Shown here piece by piece: positions 38,066 to 50,771 of a stretch of DNA of 64,000 nt. Both the position numbers and the translations under genes were made by a program. The notes beneath the pieces are model-generated. The model did no database searches, was not told the origin of the DNA, and saw nothing but the letters and a program-made list of their open reading frames with translations. Position 1 is the first letter of the stretch. Each line of letters starts with the position of its first letter. Origin of the DNA: Anoplopoma fimbria (lineage: Eukaryota > Chordata > Actinopteri > Perciformes > Anoplopomatidae); contig NC_072460.1 of assembly GCF_027596085.1 (NCBI RefSeq), positions 6,140,012-6,204,011 of the forward strand. Direction: 5' to 3'.

Positions 38066-38640
38066 GGCTGGCTCAGGTTCGCCTTGGTCCAGCCCCTAGA
38101 TAGATATGCTATATATTTTAGCTTTACTTCCACCCTGAAGCCCTTTTTGCTTTCTCGTTCTGCAGGTTTCCATGAATCGTTGTGGTACGTGGACCGTAGT
38201 CGTGCCTCCTGCTGTGAGCCGACTGACACCCACTGCTACTTCCATTATTATTATTAATCACATTACTATCCCTATTTTCATAATTATAATTCTACTATAA
38301 TAATTGCTGCTGTTATTATAAGTAGTCTTATTATATGAATCATTTATGTCATATACATAGAATGTGTTGTATCTCTGTTATGCTGTTCATTCTGTACACA
38401 TGACATCTATTGCATTCTGTCCATCCTGGGAGAAGGATCCCTCCTCTGTCGCTCTCCCATTGGTTTCTTCCTTTTTTCTCCCTGTCAAAGGGTTTTTTTT
38501 TTTTTTAGGGGAGTTTTTCCTGTGCCGATGTGAGGGAAGGACAGAGGATGTTGCATGTGTACAGATTGTAAAGCCCTCTGAGGCAAATTTGTAATTTGTG
38601 ATTCTGGGCTATACAAAATAAACTGAATTGAATTGAAAAA
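36205..38640 (+). mobile_element. L2-clade (Maui-like) non-LTR retrotransposon, 5'-truncated and internally deleted
   Basis: Contains an esterase-like remnant, the reverse transcriptase and C-terminal region of a fish L2-type LINE, then a 3' UTR of about 570 bp. That UTR ends in the short tandem tail GAATTGAATTGAA typical of L2 3' ends (38625-38636). The 5' end begins inside the SGNH/GDSL esterase region. No clear target-site duplication was found. It sits between the two keratin genes, about 0.5 kb upstream of the start codon of the downstream one and about 0.4 kb upstream of its TATA box. Confidence 0.88.
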
Positions 38641-41058
38641 AGTTAATACAGAAAAAAATATTTTAAATGCTTGTCTTTTCTTAACTTACGTTTCAAGGAT
38701 AGCAAAAGTTCTCACATCCTGTTACAGAATCAATTCATAAAGTCATGGGTGTGTCCTATCCTATTTCAGACCTCTTATCTTATCTTAAGAAAGACTAAAT
38801 AAAACTGTAAATGCCATTCTTCAATTGGCTCTCATCCTGTAAGGCGTGTGTGTTTGGAATATTCAACCGACTGCCTGTGTCTTTGATAGGAATGAAAAAG
38901 CAATAATATCAACGGCTCTAGACAAAAAAAGACAGGCTTTTAATTATAGCTAGAGTCGGAGGCCTTATTGTGTCGGTGGAGGAGAGGAAACCCCATTTTT
39001 TTTCAAGTATTTAATTGACTTGGTAGTCAATATACAGTATATATACATACCCATTGATACGTGGTATGGAAAATTAAAAGCGTTACATTGTTTGAGAAGT
39101 CTTTCAATCATATTTCATATATGTTCCCCATTTTCATTGTCTTTGCCATACAGACCTAACTATAGTGCTTCTGTCTTTATTGTTATTTTAAATTCAGGAC
39201 GGGCTCTATGCCATCCGAATTTAGGATTCCTAATTTATCCTACGATAAGAGAGGATTTTTCCTAAATGCAGTTGGAACACACCAAAAAATCCTGCATGCC
39301 ATCCTAAACTGAGATAACATAACAGATTTCAGACTCAGGACGTTTCTGCAATTAGGTTCCCGAGCGCTAAATATGAATTCATACGCAGCTGAAAATAGTC
39401 CCCAACAAAAGCATCATGTTAAAGTGAAGTTAACTGAAAAACTACAATGCCCAGCTGTTTATTATCTTCCATTTGAAAGACAGGGTGCATATAAGTGACC
39501 CATTTTTTGAGGATTTCTGTGTTGGAGCCACAGAAGTATTAGGGAGGTTAAAAAGTATTGAGTGACAGACAGTTGTTTTTTTGTTGACAATAAGTGAAAT
39601 ATAGAATTACAATGAGCTGATCCTTTAACTGACTGGGTTTAATTGGTACATACTATTCTGAAAGAGTAACAGCAGTAATAAAAAAAAGGCCTATCAGATG
39701 CAAAATTATTGTGCAGCGGTTTATGATAGTATGACAATGTTTTCTTCAACTCTGGTTAGTTGTCAAGGGAACAATCATTTCTTCCTTCATCTCCACGATC
39801 TCAGTATAAGCAGTAGAATTACCCGGGTCAGGTTATATGATAATCCACTAGGAATGTGCACTTGCATATACTTTTGCACGGGGATCCCGCATTTGCACGC
39901 CCGCTCTAGCAAAATAGCGTTCTCATCGAAATGAATGAGGGTGCTGCGTTTCTTTTCACAGGGTTTTAATGTTGCTCTGAACCCGGCAGTAAGGTCTCCT
40001 TTGATGTTTTTGGCACAGTGGTTGTAAAGGTAGCAGTACAACTTTCACATTGGAGAAGAAGAAAAACTGCAAGCTAAAGTGACTGGAATGAAGGACATAA
40101 TGCTCATCATACATGAACTCTGGGGCCTAATTTAGTCCCGGGCTCCAAGTCCCAGTGAAACGGAACTTGGAGAGTTTTTAGCTTCTGCACTGTGACGTAT
40201 TCCTTTGTGAAATAATTGTAACAGTGTAGAGTTAAAACATGGATTTCAATCTAATCATTTGCATGTGATTGGGCCGTTAAAAAGAGAGTGTGCTTAGAAT
40301 GAAGGGCGACACGGAGTTACAGGGGACTCCACCAACCCCTCCCTTGATGCTAAATGTTGCATATTGATTGCTAGACTGATGATATGATATTATTAGTTGA
40401 AATTGGTTGGTACAAGCTTACATAAGCACACTTCATATTTCATATATGATTTGATTTATACAGTACAATAAATACATTTAATATTCTTGCATATATTGTT
40501 AAATATATGCCCAATATGACAGGGATGTGATTTAAAAGGGTTAAAAATAAGTTTTCCATTTTGTTTCGTTTAGACACCTGCCAAAAGTTCAGTGTGTCTC
40601 ACATTTTATTCTTCTCAAGAATTCCCAAAATCGCTTTTGGGAGTCAAAGCTGTTATTGTTCCTATCACTGTCTTCTGTCTTGATATGTTCGATTTATTCA
40701 TGTTAATGACATGATCATATAATCAAATTTATCTGACGTAATCCATTTTGAGTTTCAAACAACAACACCATGTTCACACCAAGATACATTTCTCTGATGG
40801 ACTTTATTGAAATCTGGGAAAATGACAGCGCAACAGGCAGAATTAACTGGACAGAAAGAAAACCAAAGATGATGATGCATAAAGCTTGTTTTGAATTCAT
40901 TTGGACTATTTTATTACTTTGACATTTTCAATGTCTTCAATTAGTTTCACTCTGAAAAAAAATAAAAAGAAGTGCACAGTTCTCCAATTCTCAAACTCAT
41001 AAATAAATCATGATGAAATAAATAAATGAATGATGATTCAGTTTTCCTCTAATCCAGT
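38641..41058. other. Intergenic spacer between the LINE and the upstream keratin gene
   Basis: AT-rich, no exon recognised. Together with the LINE and 36 kb flank it forms the region between the 3' end of one keratin gene and the promoter of the next. Confidence 0.55.
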
Positions 41059-41064
41059 TTTATT
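41059..41064 (-). terminator. Polyadenylation signal AATAAA, upstream krt18-like gene
   Basis: AATAAA on the minus strand about 175 bp after the stop codon ending at 41238. It is the first such hexamer downstream on that strand and gives a 3' UTR near 190-200 nt. Confidence 0.65.
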
Positions 41065-41237
41065 TCATATACCTTTGGAGCAGCTGTATATACCCATGAA
41101 GTCAAAGAAATTGCTGGGTCAGCGGTTAGCGCTCTCAATAAGTAATAAGAAAGGAGATACATTTTGCCCAATTATGTGTTAGTGTTAGGATGCGGCAACG
41201 GTGATTGATGGGAGTGTCAGGCGGTTGCTTCTGGGAC

Positions 41238-44200
41238 TCAAAGGTTCTTGGTTTCTGTGCTGGAGGACACCACCTTGCCGTCCACCACGGTCTGCGTGAC
41301 GGTCATCACTTTGGTCTTCACTGTTCTCTGGTCCTCCAGAGCGTCCTGGAGCCTGTACGGAAACATCAAGAACAAAAGTCTCAGGTTAGTTTTTGTAGAT
41401 GGATTCAATGGTTTGCCTTTTGGGGGGTTGGTTTGGACAACTCTGTCATGATAAGATTCGTTCCTCTACGTACGTAAAGTCTTCCCCGTCCAGCAGCCGT
41501 CTGTATTGGGCGATCTCAGCCTCCAGCTTCATCTTCAGGTTGAGCAGGCTCTGGTACTCCTGCGTCTGCTGCTGGATGTTGTTACGCAGCTGTGTGAGCT
41601 CGGCCTCAAGCCCCAGGAGGATGTGGTTGAGGGCCTCCATCTCCATGTTGTAACGCATCTCTGTGTCCCTCAGTGTGCCCTCCAGAGAGGCTTTCTGTGA
41701 GGATAAGCAAGGGGAAGGGAAAGAACGGGTTAAAGTATTTCACAGTAAACCCAACTCGCTGATGACTGCTCCATAGAGAGGGGTCACCGGAGTGTAAAGC
41801 TTGTGTCCACAGATCCGTTGTGAGAGTCTTGAAGTGAGAATGTTGAGTTGGCCGTCGGAGCGTGCGTTGGGGTAAATGAAGTGTGTGCTGACTGAGCGCT
41901 TACCATGTTCCTCTGTGACTCCAGGTCGATCTCCATGGTTTGCACCTGTCTGCGCAGGTCGTTCACCTCTGTCTGGGCCCCCTTCAGAGCCTCCGTGTTC
42001 TGGCAGACCTGGGTCTGCACTTCTGTTATCTGAAATAAGGAATGAGATTAAAGAAATAAGAAAACAAAATCGATTTTAAGACCTCACTAATGGGACTTTG
42101 CAGATGAATGTTCCCTGTTAATCGTTTACCTGAGACTCGTGCCATGTTTTGAGTTCTTCCTGGTTCTGCAGAGCCATCTTCTCGTACTTGGCCCTTATTT
42201 CTTTCATGATCTGAGCCAGGTCCTGTCCTTTAGGAGCGTCGACATCCACTTGGACTCCTGACTGGGCGATCTGGTTACGAATCTCCATGACTTCCTACAG
42301 AAATAAATACGGACAGCGGGGTTCATAGACATAATCACAAATCTAGTGCACTCACTCCAAACTCAAATAGGTCAGCTTTTCCAGTGGTCCTACGCGTCTA
42401 ACTAAGACGCTCTACGTGGTCATAGTTATGGCTGGAATATAGGAGGAAGTCTGGTTATTGAGTATAAAGAGTGATAAAGGAGTAGTTCCACCCAAGGGAC
42501 TGCTGTTTGTGTCTTGTGTTAAACCAAAAGTCAATGTTCTTTTAAGTTATGCAACAACACTAGCCTACTTAATTTGGTTACATATGTTACGTGACGTTAC
42601 TCCGTCACATATGTAACGTAGCCTATGTAATGTTACTTTGTCATGTATATAACGTAGCCTATTTAACTACTTTACATATGTTACGTTAACGTTACTCCAT
42701 CACGTGGGTAAGGCAGCCTACTTAACTACATACACTATGTAATGTAACACACACAGAAAGTAGCCTACTTACCTATGTTACATATATTACATAACGATCC
42801 TAGATTGCATACTTAATTTAGCGTATTTCACTGTTAACTGTTTTACATAACTATACTGTATAGCCTACCTATCTATGTTAGATTAATTACATTACAATAT
42901 TCCATCGCGTAAAATAGCTATGTTACATGTATTACATAACATTACTACATCATAGCCTACTTAACTATGTCTTGTATGTTACATAATGTTACAACATCAC
43001 TGCGTAACAAACACATTTTATTTTAACACAATCTTTTCTAAAACCTAATCAAGTTGTTTCCTGCGAAAACGGAAGTCCATTTTGAAAAGACAGTGAATGC
43101 GTGTAACAAGCGGAATTTGACATGTGTTCAATTGACACTAGAGGGGTGTGAAGAGCGACATAGTTTGAAGCGTAGGGCCACTGACCCAGCAGCTGTATTT
43201 GACAAGTTGGAAGAGAGAACATGTTGGATACAGCATGTGTGGTTGGGTTTTGGCTCATGCACTTAAATGATAGTTATTTGAATTCCTTGGTTTTCTCTCC
43301 GTTGCCAAATATGGACGGGGACCATTTTTTACGATAAGGTTTCCCACAAAATTCACATAAAGATATTTCAGCTATCTTAACAAACCGCCGTCTTCCCACT
43401 GTTGTTTTCTCCAGCTTGCACCCAAGAGCGCCCTGCAGCCGGTTGAGGACGTGTCGGCTGCAGTCGTGGCGTCACACACTTTGATGATGTTGAAGGGGAT
43501 TATGGAGAGATAAGCAAATATTTATTCAAGCCTTCTGAAAGGTGTGACTGCTTGCTGAAATGTCCGGAGGTCTTTTGAATGTGACTTTTGTTTGGATTTC
43601 ATCAGACTTTGTTGAAAGCAGCACTTGAAATGCCGCATGCAATACGAGCTTTGACTTTCACTGACTAAATGTACAAAACCAGAGCTTAAGTTTATGTTAA
43701 AGACCCTGGTTGCTATTTTGAGCTATTTTTACTGGTTTGAAGTGGGTAACTGTAAAAACATGAGTCAATGTGAGTACTAACAATAACCATCTTCATTGTT
43801 TACACTCATAATGATAATTTTGGGGGAGTGGCTTTGGAATCAGCAAGCTGCTTTCATTGGGAAAGAGTTTTTTTAGGGTTGAATAATTCTTGAAAATCTT
43901 GCATACTCTTGCTAGTTTCTCAAGATTACCAACCCTATCATGAAAGTTAAGTCATATTTAAGTCAAAATGTGACGACAGTTGTTGGGTTGTTTGCTAATG
44001 TTGCCGGTACAATCAGTCGGATTTGTTAAGTTTTTGAACGGTAAACTTTTAATAAATACATCCAGATGTTTTATTCCCCAATTTGAATATTATTATTATT
44101 AAGAAAGACTTAAGATTTGAAACTCATGGGCTCTTAAGTCGTGGTTTGGATTTGATTGTGCCATCATACTCACATTTTCGTGGTTCTTCTTGAGGTGGAT

Positions 44201-45393
44201 GAGCTCCTCTTTCAGGGTTTCGATCTCGCTCTCCAGGTTCATGCGGCTCATGTTGGTGTCGTCGATGAGCTTCCTCAGACCGACGATGTCGGCCTCCACC
44301 GACTGGCGGATGGCCAGCTCGGACTCAAATCTAGGGCAGGGCAGTGAGGGTACGGTCAAAGCCTGGTACAGATGCTCATATTCACTTTGTGAATCTACTC
44401 ATCAGGAATTACTGACTGAATAACTCATTGACATATAGCTACTGAATTGGCCTACACCTGGTTGCCAACAATCTTTTTTTAAGGTATCTTTCCAAGTTTG
44501 AACATATGTGGAAAGTATTTGCTTAGCATACAATATTCAGCACAGCTGTGTTTGCCATGACTCTTAAATGACGACCCAACTAAAAGGGCTCCATCGACCG
44601 TGATGAGTTATGATTGTCAAACAACATGTGCCCCAAAGATGTCTGGCTTTACAGTCAGCGGGTGGAACTCACTTCACCCTGAAGTCATCAGCCGCCAGGC
44701 GAGCGTTGTCGATGTTGAGGATCAGGCGGGCGTTGTCGGTAGTGGCGTCGAACACCTGGGACATGGTGAAGAGAAAGAGGGGATTTTAGGTTTGCAAACT
44801 GAGGACGGGCAGCACAGACAACTGTTCCTTTAAGTTAGGTAAACCAGCACTATTTAAACTGCCTTCACTTGAATTAAAAAATTCTGTCCTTTAAAACAGA
44901 CTGGCTTTTATGTGATGTCATAATTTCTTAGTTTGTTCCTATCATATTGATTGGTTTTATTGTTTCATCTATTCTACTATTTTATCAGGTTTAAAATGTA
45001 ACCTTGGTTTGCCTTGCTTTGTTGAGCTTTCTGTTGTTTATTGCCTTGCTTTTGCCTTGCTTTGTCTGTCAAAGCATTTTCTAAACTATGTTTGTAAAGG
45101 TGCTATATAAATAAAGTTATTATTATTACTTGGTTAAATGTCTTTATTGATATAAGTAGTAACAGGTTCAGCATGAAAGGAAAAAGAGTAAACGTCAAAT
45201 AAGGACAGCCAGATGGTTGCAGTATTTGCTTTAGCTGTCACGGTACGGCAGATAAGGGCTGGGAATCCAGGTGACGGAGTCCACGAGCCAATCAGCAGCA
45301 ACTGTTCTTTCCCCGTGGAACAGGATCTATCCTGTCAGCACGGCCGAGGCAGGTGATTTGCATGAGGAAGTTGGTGTTGGCTTTTGTTAAGCA

Positions 45394-45465
<72 letters not shown>

Positions 45466-47110
45466 AATGGGTAGTTGACTGTGTGCGTTTTGTGTCGGCG
45501 TGGGAGTCTCTGTTTTCTCACATGGGGGCTGAGGGTGGAGAACACCATTTGAGTGATTTTTGCATCACTCCAAAAGGGAAAAAAAATATGAGGCAATTTT
45601 GACCTTGGGCTGTTAGCCTCCCCTTTTGCCCATTTTATCTGTCATCATTTCTCAAAAGGAGGGTTTGACATCTATGTTGCTACATCTGTCCAGCTCCCAC
45701 ATGGAAAAGGTTCAGAAAAAGACACTTTTTCCTCCCCACATACACAAACAGTATTTAGGTATTGCTCCATTGGGCCCAACTGGAAAGTTCCATTTGGAAA
45801 CTGCACTTCATTTTCTACAAATTTAACTTTGAATAAAGAGCATCAGCAAGACTAGGGTCACAGTCCATTCCCTTTCAGTCAATCCCGTCTTTTTTCTTCC
45901 TCTTGCAGTCAGTGGGGGAAAACCCGGGGTGAATCATTTACTAATCTTCCCGGTCATGTAATTTACTTTCAGTTCTAAAATGAAATTGGGCGTACAGGTA
46001 AGTGTTAAGTCATTTACGTTATCAGATGAATTGCTTTTAAAACAAGTCTTAGAAAAGCTCCACCTCAGACTATTGGATTCACATTAAGTGAGTGGACTTT
46101 TCCTCCTTCCCTCCCTTATCACCTTATATTTAATGTACACACAGTAGCAGTGACTGTACTCAGTGTGTACCGCCATTGTTCAACCAACACCAGGCCAGGG
46201 TTTGTTTCCGGCTAAACAAAGCGGAGTCAGGTCGTTAAAAGTCATGATGAATGTGTGGGCCTTTCCAATTCCTGGACTCTCTTGTGCTTTTTGGATTCTC
46301 ACTGCTTTCCTGTTTCTCTGACCCCCCCGCTGAGGCTCCCAACATTCCTCAACCATACAGTTTCCGGTCCCGCCCTCATCCCCACGACCCCGCTGGCCCC
46401 CAGAGTGGCAGCAGGCACTGTGCCAAGTAATGATGGGGTTTAGTTTAGGTTGGTTACAAAAGAATATTTGGGTTTGAACTGTGTAAACACAGTCATGACA
46501 TGTTGTTCTTTTTTTACACATTTCTTGCTCAATCCTACTTGCATCACATCTTCTCAATACCTTTATCATCCCATAAGTCAACCTGAGGTTATCATCTTTC
46601 AATTCCCTCCCTGAACTCGACACTTAACAAATCCTCCCATGCCCATTCCCTCCCGTCTGCTCTCACCTTCTGTCTCAGGTCATCCAGGACGGCCTGGTAC
46701 TTGCTGTAGTCCCTGAAGTCGGGCCCGCTCTTCTCCAGGGCCTCCTTGATCTTGATCTCCAGCTTGTGGTTGGCCTGCTCCAGGTTCCTCACTGTGTCCA
46801 GGTAGCTGGCCAGACGGTCGTTCAGGTTCTGCATGGCAAACTTCTCGTTGCCCATGATGTCGGCGCTGTTCCCGCTCACCTGCACACTGCTGGAGTAGCC
46901 CCCAGCCCCAGAGCCCCCTGACCCCATCATGCCGGCTCCCAGTCCGTGGCGGGAGCTGGAGGAGATGCTGATGCGGGTCCCGCCGGCCCCGCCGTGGATG
47001 GTGGGGGCCCTGTAGACAGGAGAGGCGGAGGTGCGTTGGAATGACATGCTGGGAGTCTTGCTGCTGGTGGAGGAGCGCACAGAGTAGGTACTTTGCCTGG
47101 AGGTTTTCAT
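41238..47110 (-). CDS. krt18: Keratin, type I cytoskeletal 18-like, seven coding exons (upstream copy)
   Basis: Type I (acidic) intermediate-filament protein; it should pair with a type II keratin such as keratin 8 in epithelial filaments. Coding exons, in transcript order: 46667-47110, 44673-44755, 44174-44330, 42130-42294, 41904-42029, 41474-41694, 41238-41352 (444, 83, 157, 165, 126, 221, 115 bp). All introns are GT-AG and the frame is open for 436 aa. The Gly/Ser-rich head covers residues 1-87. The rod begins [17 protein letters not shown] near residue 88 and ends with the helix-termination sequence [16 protein letters not shown] near 396. The short tail carries VVDGKVVSS, close to the IVDGKVVSE tail motif of keratin 18, which argues against other type I keratins. 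The ATG context is ACAATGA. Exon 6 has a second possible GT four bases downstream; the one used keeps the conserved DF-x-L-x-DAL junction. Paralogue of the gene at 32.9-35.6 kb. Assignment to the family is firm; the exact orthologue (krt18a or krt18b type) is not resolved. Confidence 0.93.
42555..43010 (-). repeat. Degenerate minisatellite in intron 3 of the upstream krt18-like gene
   Basis: About seven variable units of roughly 40-100 bp begin CCTACTTAACTATGTTACA and are rich in the near-palindromic words ACATATGT, TTACGTAA-like and ATGTTACATAAC (+ strand reading). It ends near 43005, next to a segment shared with other copies of a dispersed repeat (43060-43230). Confidence 0.7.
44950..45128 (+). 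repeat. LINE/SINE-like 3' tail in intron 1 of the upstream krt18-like gene
   Basis: Ends GGTGCTATATAAATAAAG followed by TTATTATTATT, a 3' end commonly seen in fish CR1/L2-related retroposons. No coding part is recognisable. Confidence 0.5.
45397..45462 (+). repeat. (GT)n microsatellite in keratin intron 1
   Basis: A 66-bp GT array inside intron 1 (44756-46666) of the upstream krt18-like gene. On the transcribed strand it is (CA)n. Confidence 0.96.
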
Positions 47111-47238
47111 TGTGGCTGGGAGAGCGTGGAACTCAGTGAGAGAGATTGTGAGTTAGAGAGAGAGAGAGCAGCACAGGCTGGGTAGACAGAGACGGGAGCT
47201 CACAGACATAAGGCAGGAGGAGAGGGGAAGCTGTTACA

Positions 47239-47301
47239 CTATATAAACCTTGCGGGCCCTCAGGTCCGCCCCTAAGAACACTCCCCCCTCACCCTGAGTC
47301 A
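47239..47301 (-). promoter_or_regulatory. Promoter of the upstream krt18-like gene: TATA box, GC box, AP-1 site
   Basis: Reading the minus strand, a perfect AP-1 element TGAGTCA (47295-47301, palindromic in type) is followed by a GC box GGGGCGG (47266-47273) and a TATA element TTTATATAG (47239-47247). The TATA box is about 130 bp upstream of the ATG at 47110, which leaves a 5' UTR near 100 nt. A G-rich (CACCC-type) tract lies just upstream of the AP-1 site. AP-1 control of keratin 18 is established in mammals; its use here is inferred from spacing only. Confidence 0.7.
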
Positions 47302-47930
47302 CCTCCCTCTTTTCCACAGGCCTAAACCGCAAAATCGCTCACAGCATGCCTTTGTCCTTCACAAACTTCCTGAGCCCAGTTCTAAGCACTCAATGGAATT
47401 CAATAACTTGGAGATTAGAATGAATGGTGTCCAAGAACATTATTTTATCTCTTTAATTCACAAATTCCTAGAAGATATTGTAACACAACAAGTAGTGTTA
47501 ATTACATTAGCAATTAGAAAGGTGGACTAGGAGTGCAGATCCCCCCCCCCCCCCCACAGTGGCCCTCCATCTTCATTGCAAGTGTATCAAACGCGTACTT
47601 TCACTCGCACGTCTCACGCAACAGATACGCTCTCAGTATTCATTTGTGAAGCGGCTCTGTGAAGCTAAAACTAGTAGTAGTAGTACTGCTTCGCGTTGAT
47701 CGTTTAAACGCTTCCTTGGAACAAAATCTGTCAGTCCTGCTCTGTGTTTTAAGAATAGCGATAAGTCAGCGTACAACGACGATATATAAAAGTCAATCAA
47801 GCATGTTGTCAATCAAACGTGTTTTTCAAAAACCATTAATGACCGCAACCACACGAGATTAGCTGTTGACAGACGGACACAGAGGTGCACACATGCAAGC
47901 AAATACACACACATGCGACTGAAAAACTTA

Positions 47931-48176
47931 TTGAGCGGTAAACTTTTAATAAATACATCCAGATGTTTTATTCCCCAATTTGAATATTATTATTATTAAG
48001 AAAGACTTAAGATTTGAAACTCATGGGCTCTTAAGTCGTGGTTTGGATTTGATTGTGCCATCATACTCACATTTTCGTGGTTCTTCTTGAGGTGGATGAG
48101 CTCCTCTTTCAGGGTTTCGATCTCGCTCTCCCGGTTCATGCGGCTCATGTTGGTGTCGTCGATGAGCTTCCTCAGA
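47931..48176 (-). pseudogene. Ectopic partial copy of krt18-like exon 3 and adjoining intron
   Basis: This 246-bp block matches 44034-44279 without gaps at a constant offset of 3897 bp. I see only two differences, at 47935 and inside the exon near 48132. It contains the last 106 bp of exon 3 (48071-48176), the intact donor GT and about 137 bp of the following intron. It lacks the acceptor and the first 51 bp of the exon. It lies in the gene's own orientation, about 0.8 kb upstream of the ATG at 47110. The exonic difference changes a conserved coil Leu (Met-Asn-Leu-Glu-Ser) to Arg. It is a fragment with no open gene around it, so it is read as a recent segmental copy or an assembly artefact. 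Confidence 0.9.
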
Positions 48177-50149
48177 TAATAATTGTTAGTAGGATAAATC
48201 AGGGAAATTGTTTTTGATTATAAGATGAAAAAATCGGCAGCCATAATCTTTGATTGTTAACATTGGTATGAAGCTACGGGTGGAATTTGTTACAAATGTA
48301 AAAAGGTATCCCACAGTCAACTAAATTAAAACTGAATTGAGTTGCTTAATCAAATATTTCAAATTGTGTCACCCGCAGTAGACTCATCGAAACACGTTAT
48401 TGGGTTGCGTCAAACTCCCAGCCCTAAAGAACAGCTATACATAAATCATCTTTGGAGAATGTCTCGCAATCGGTTCAGTACGTTACCGCAAATTATTTCA
48501 TCATTGTTATCGGAAGTCACTGTGGGAGGGTGAGATCAGGCCAAGTCACACCTGGAAAAGTGAGACGTCTCATTCAACTGCAGTCACCTGATGAAAGCAT
48601 TACAACCTATATGTGCGTCAACTTGGTCATGAACAAAACGCTTTGTAGATTGTGGAAAAGGGAACATCTGCACTCATGTAGTGTGGTTTTATTGGTCCAT
48701 ACATGTTTTATCACAGTAACTATACTTCACCCATACTTAGTACTTTAAATCAAAGCAACCCATTTCCTAACATCAACTGTGTTTTAGTGTAACTTTGAAG
48801 GTTTTTATTTGTGTAATATGAAAACTGAAAACGAATGGCTTCAAACTGTAGAAGTACATCCAAAGATCTAAAACAGCATGTATTTTAAAACAAACAAAAA
48901 GACAGCAAACCTGTAAAGTACATGATGATTTGTAGAAAAACATGCCTACCCCGAAAAAACACTACAGGTAAATCAGATAAAGGCTTTTAAAGCGTTAAGT
49001 GGCTCCAGATGTTATGCACAGTACAGTATGTTATCTACCCTACCTAGCCGGATGTGTCTCTGATTGTCCCCCTCCCATAAGGGATACGGTCAAACAAAGG
49101 AACAATTGTTAGTAGATATGTAGGAACAATGACTTTTCTGAACCAGTAAACATATTCCAGAAGCCCCCCTGCTGGTTTTTTAACACAAGCACATTCCACA
49201 CACGGTTTGTCTAAATAAATCCGTCTTATAACAAGGATAGAAACACACTTTTTCTTTTGGTTTATTTGCAGTTTCATTTTTACTTTTATTAGTCATTTAA
49301 AGCTAAGAAAAAAAGCATGTCTGTCACCAAAGCTTTGATTTCAGTTTTTCCAGAGAACAAACCATTAAGCAACAACAATTACTTGGATTTTGTCTCGTCG
49401 CCCACGGCCGTCTGTGTTGGCAACAACTTGTTCACGGATAGAATTCCTGCTTAACAGTTTTTTGTGTTAGTCTGTGGTTGTGTTTGGTCTCACCCTCGAC
49501 TCCTCTGTTTGTTTTTTTAGGAAGGAACACACAGCCGGATATTAAAGTATGAAGAGCTCCTGCTGAAAAAACCCCCCACTTGTACTGTCACAGAGTAGGC
49601 AAACAAAAAAGGACTCCAAGTCATAGCAATATACTGGCTTTGAAGGAGGTTGCCGCGAAAACACATGTTATACTAATAATGGTACAAATGCCAATTATTA
49701 AATCCGAGCCAATTTGTAAGCTCTTGTTATCTGTGTTTATTTAGACAAAGAGAAAGCAACAGGGAAAGGGGGAAACAGAGAAGCAGGAAAAAAATTTTTT
49801 TTTTCACAAACTGATATACATCAGACATCCTGAGTCTTTTCTCCAGTGATTAATCCCAAATTCAGACAAAACCAGCATCAGTTAGACAGGGTATTTTCTT
49901 TGTTGAAGAGGGTTTGTCATTTGTGTTGGAAGGGATGAATGTTTTGTCTGGGTGCCACACCCGGCTCAGAAAACAAAGATTAAGGTACAGAGATGATCGC
50001 CGTATAAGGAAGATAAAGGTGTTGAGTGAGATAAATCATGGATTACTGCAGGCTTCAGTACCAGTGCTTTTCCCAACAACAAAGAATTGTTTTTTTTACA
50101 AGGTTATTTAATGTAAGTGGTCATTTAGTTCAACAGTTTGGGCGAAAGT
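48177..50149. other. Upstream flank of the keratin pair, no gene recognised
   Basis: Begins right after the ectopic exon-3 copy. No type II keratin (krt8) exon is seen on either strand. Confidence 0.5.
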
Positions 50150-50700
50150 AAGAAAAGAAGATTGATACCGCTCTCATTTCTGTGTGTAAGTGCTGAGCTG
50201 AAAGCCTGGACATGGTTAGGTTAGCTTAGCTTAGCATTAAGACAGGAGGCAGGTGGTAAAAGCTAGCCTGGCTCGCTCCAAAGTGGAACAAAACGGCTGC
50301 AAAGTTCTCTGAAGGTCATTATGATATTTTGTTTGTTGAACTGTAGGGGAGGTCGTGCATGGTTGTGATTTTGGGTAATTGTAACACTTTCAATATCCCC
50401 AACCAGGAAAGGTTACAAGTCACCTGATTTAGCCAGTGAGGTTGCCAGATAGGGGGGTCACCATGCCTAAAAAGAGTCCTATACTTAAATATGTGTTCAT
50501 CAAAAACATCTGGAAACCAACTGTTTTTTAATTAGTGGGCTTAAGCTGCGTTAGTTGGGACGTTTTAACTAAGTCAGGGTCAGGGTAGCTGTTTCGACCT
50601 GCTTCAAGTCGTTTGTGCTACACGCTAAGCTAATCCCATTCCCACTCCAGCTCAGTGCTTTACGCAGATATGAGGTTGCTATCCATAAAAAAGTATTTCA
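50150..50700. mobile_element. Fold-back MITE with long terminal inverted repeats
   Basis: The left arm (GATACCGCTCTCATTTCTG, GTTAGCTTAGCTTAGCATTA, about 50165-50285) is an imperfect inverted copy of the right arm (ACGCTAAGCTAATCCCATTC, CCAGCTCAGTGCTTTACGCA, about 50585-50690). No ORF lies between. This is a common teleost repeat type; superfamily not assigned. Confidence 0.6.
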
Positions 50701-50771
50701 CAAAAACACATTTGTTTAAGGGGCTGTTCTTTGTTCCACCAGGTCTAATAATAGTGTGACACCTTTCATAC

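Noticed and set aside
44174..44423. Open frames on the + strand across keratin exon 3 (and similarly at 33.4, 41.5 and 41.9 kb)
   Set aside because: These are antisense shadows of real keratin exons.
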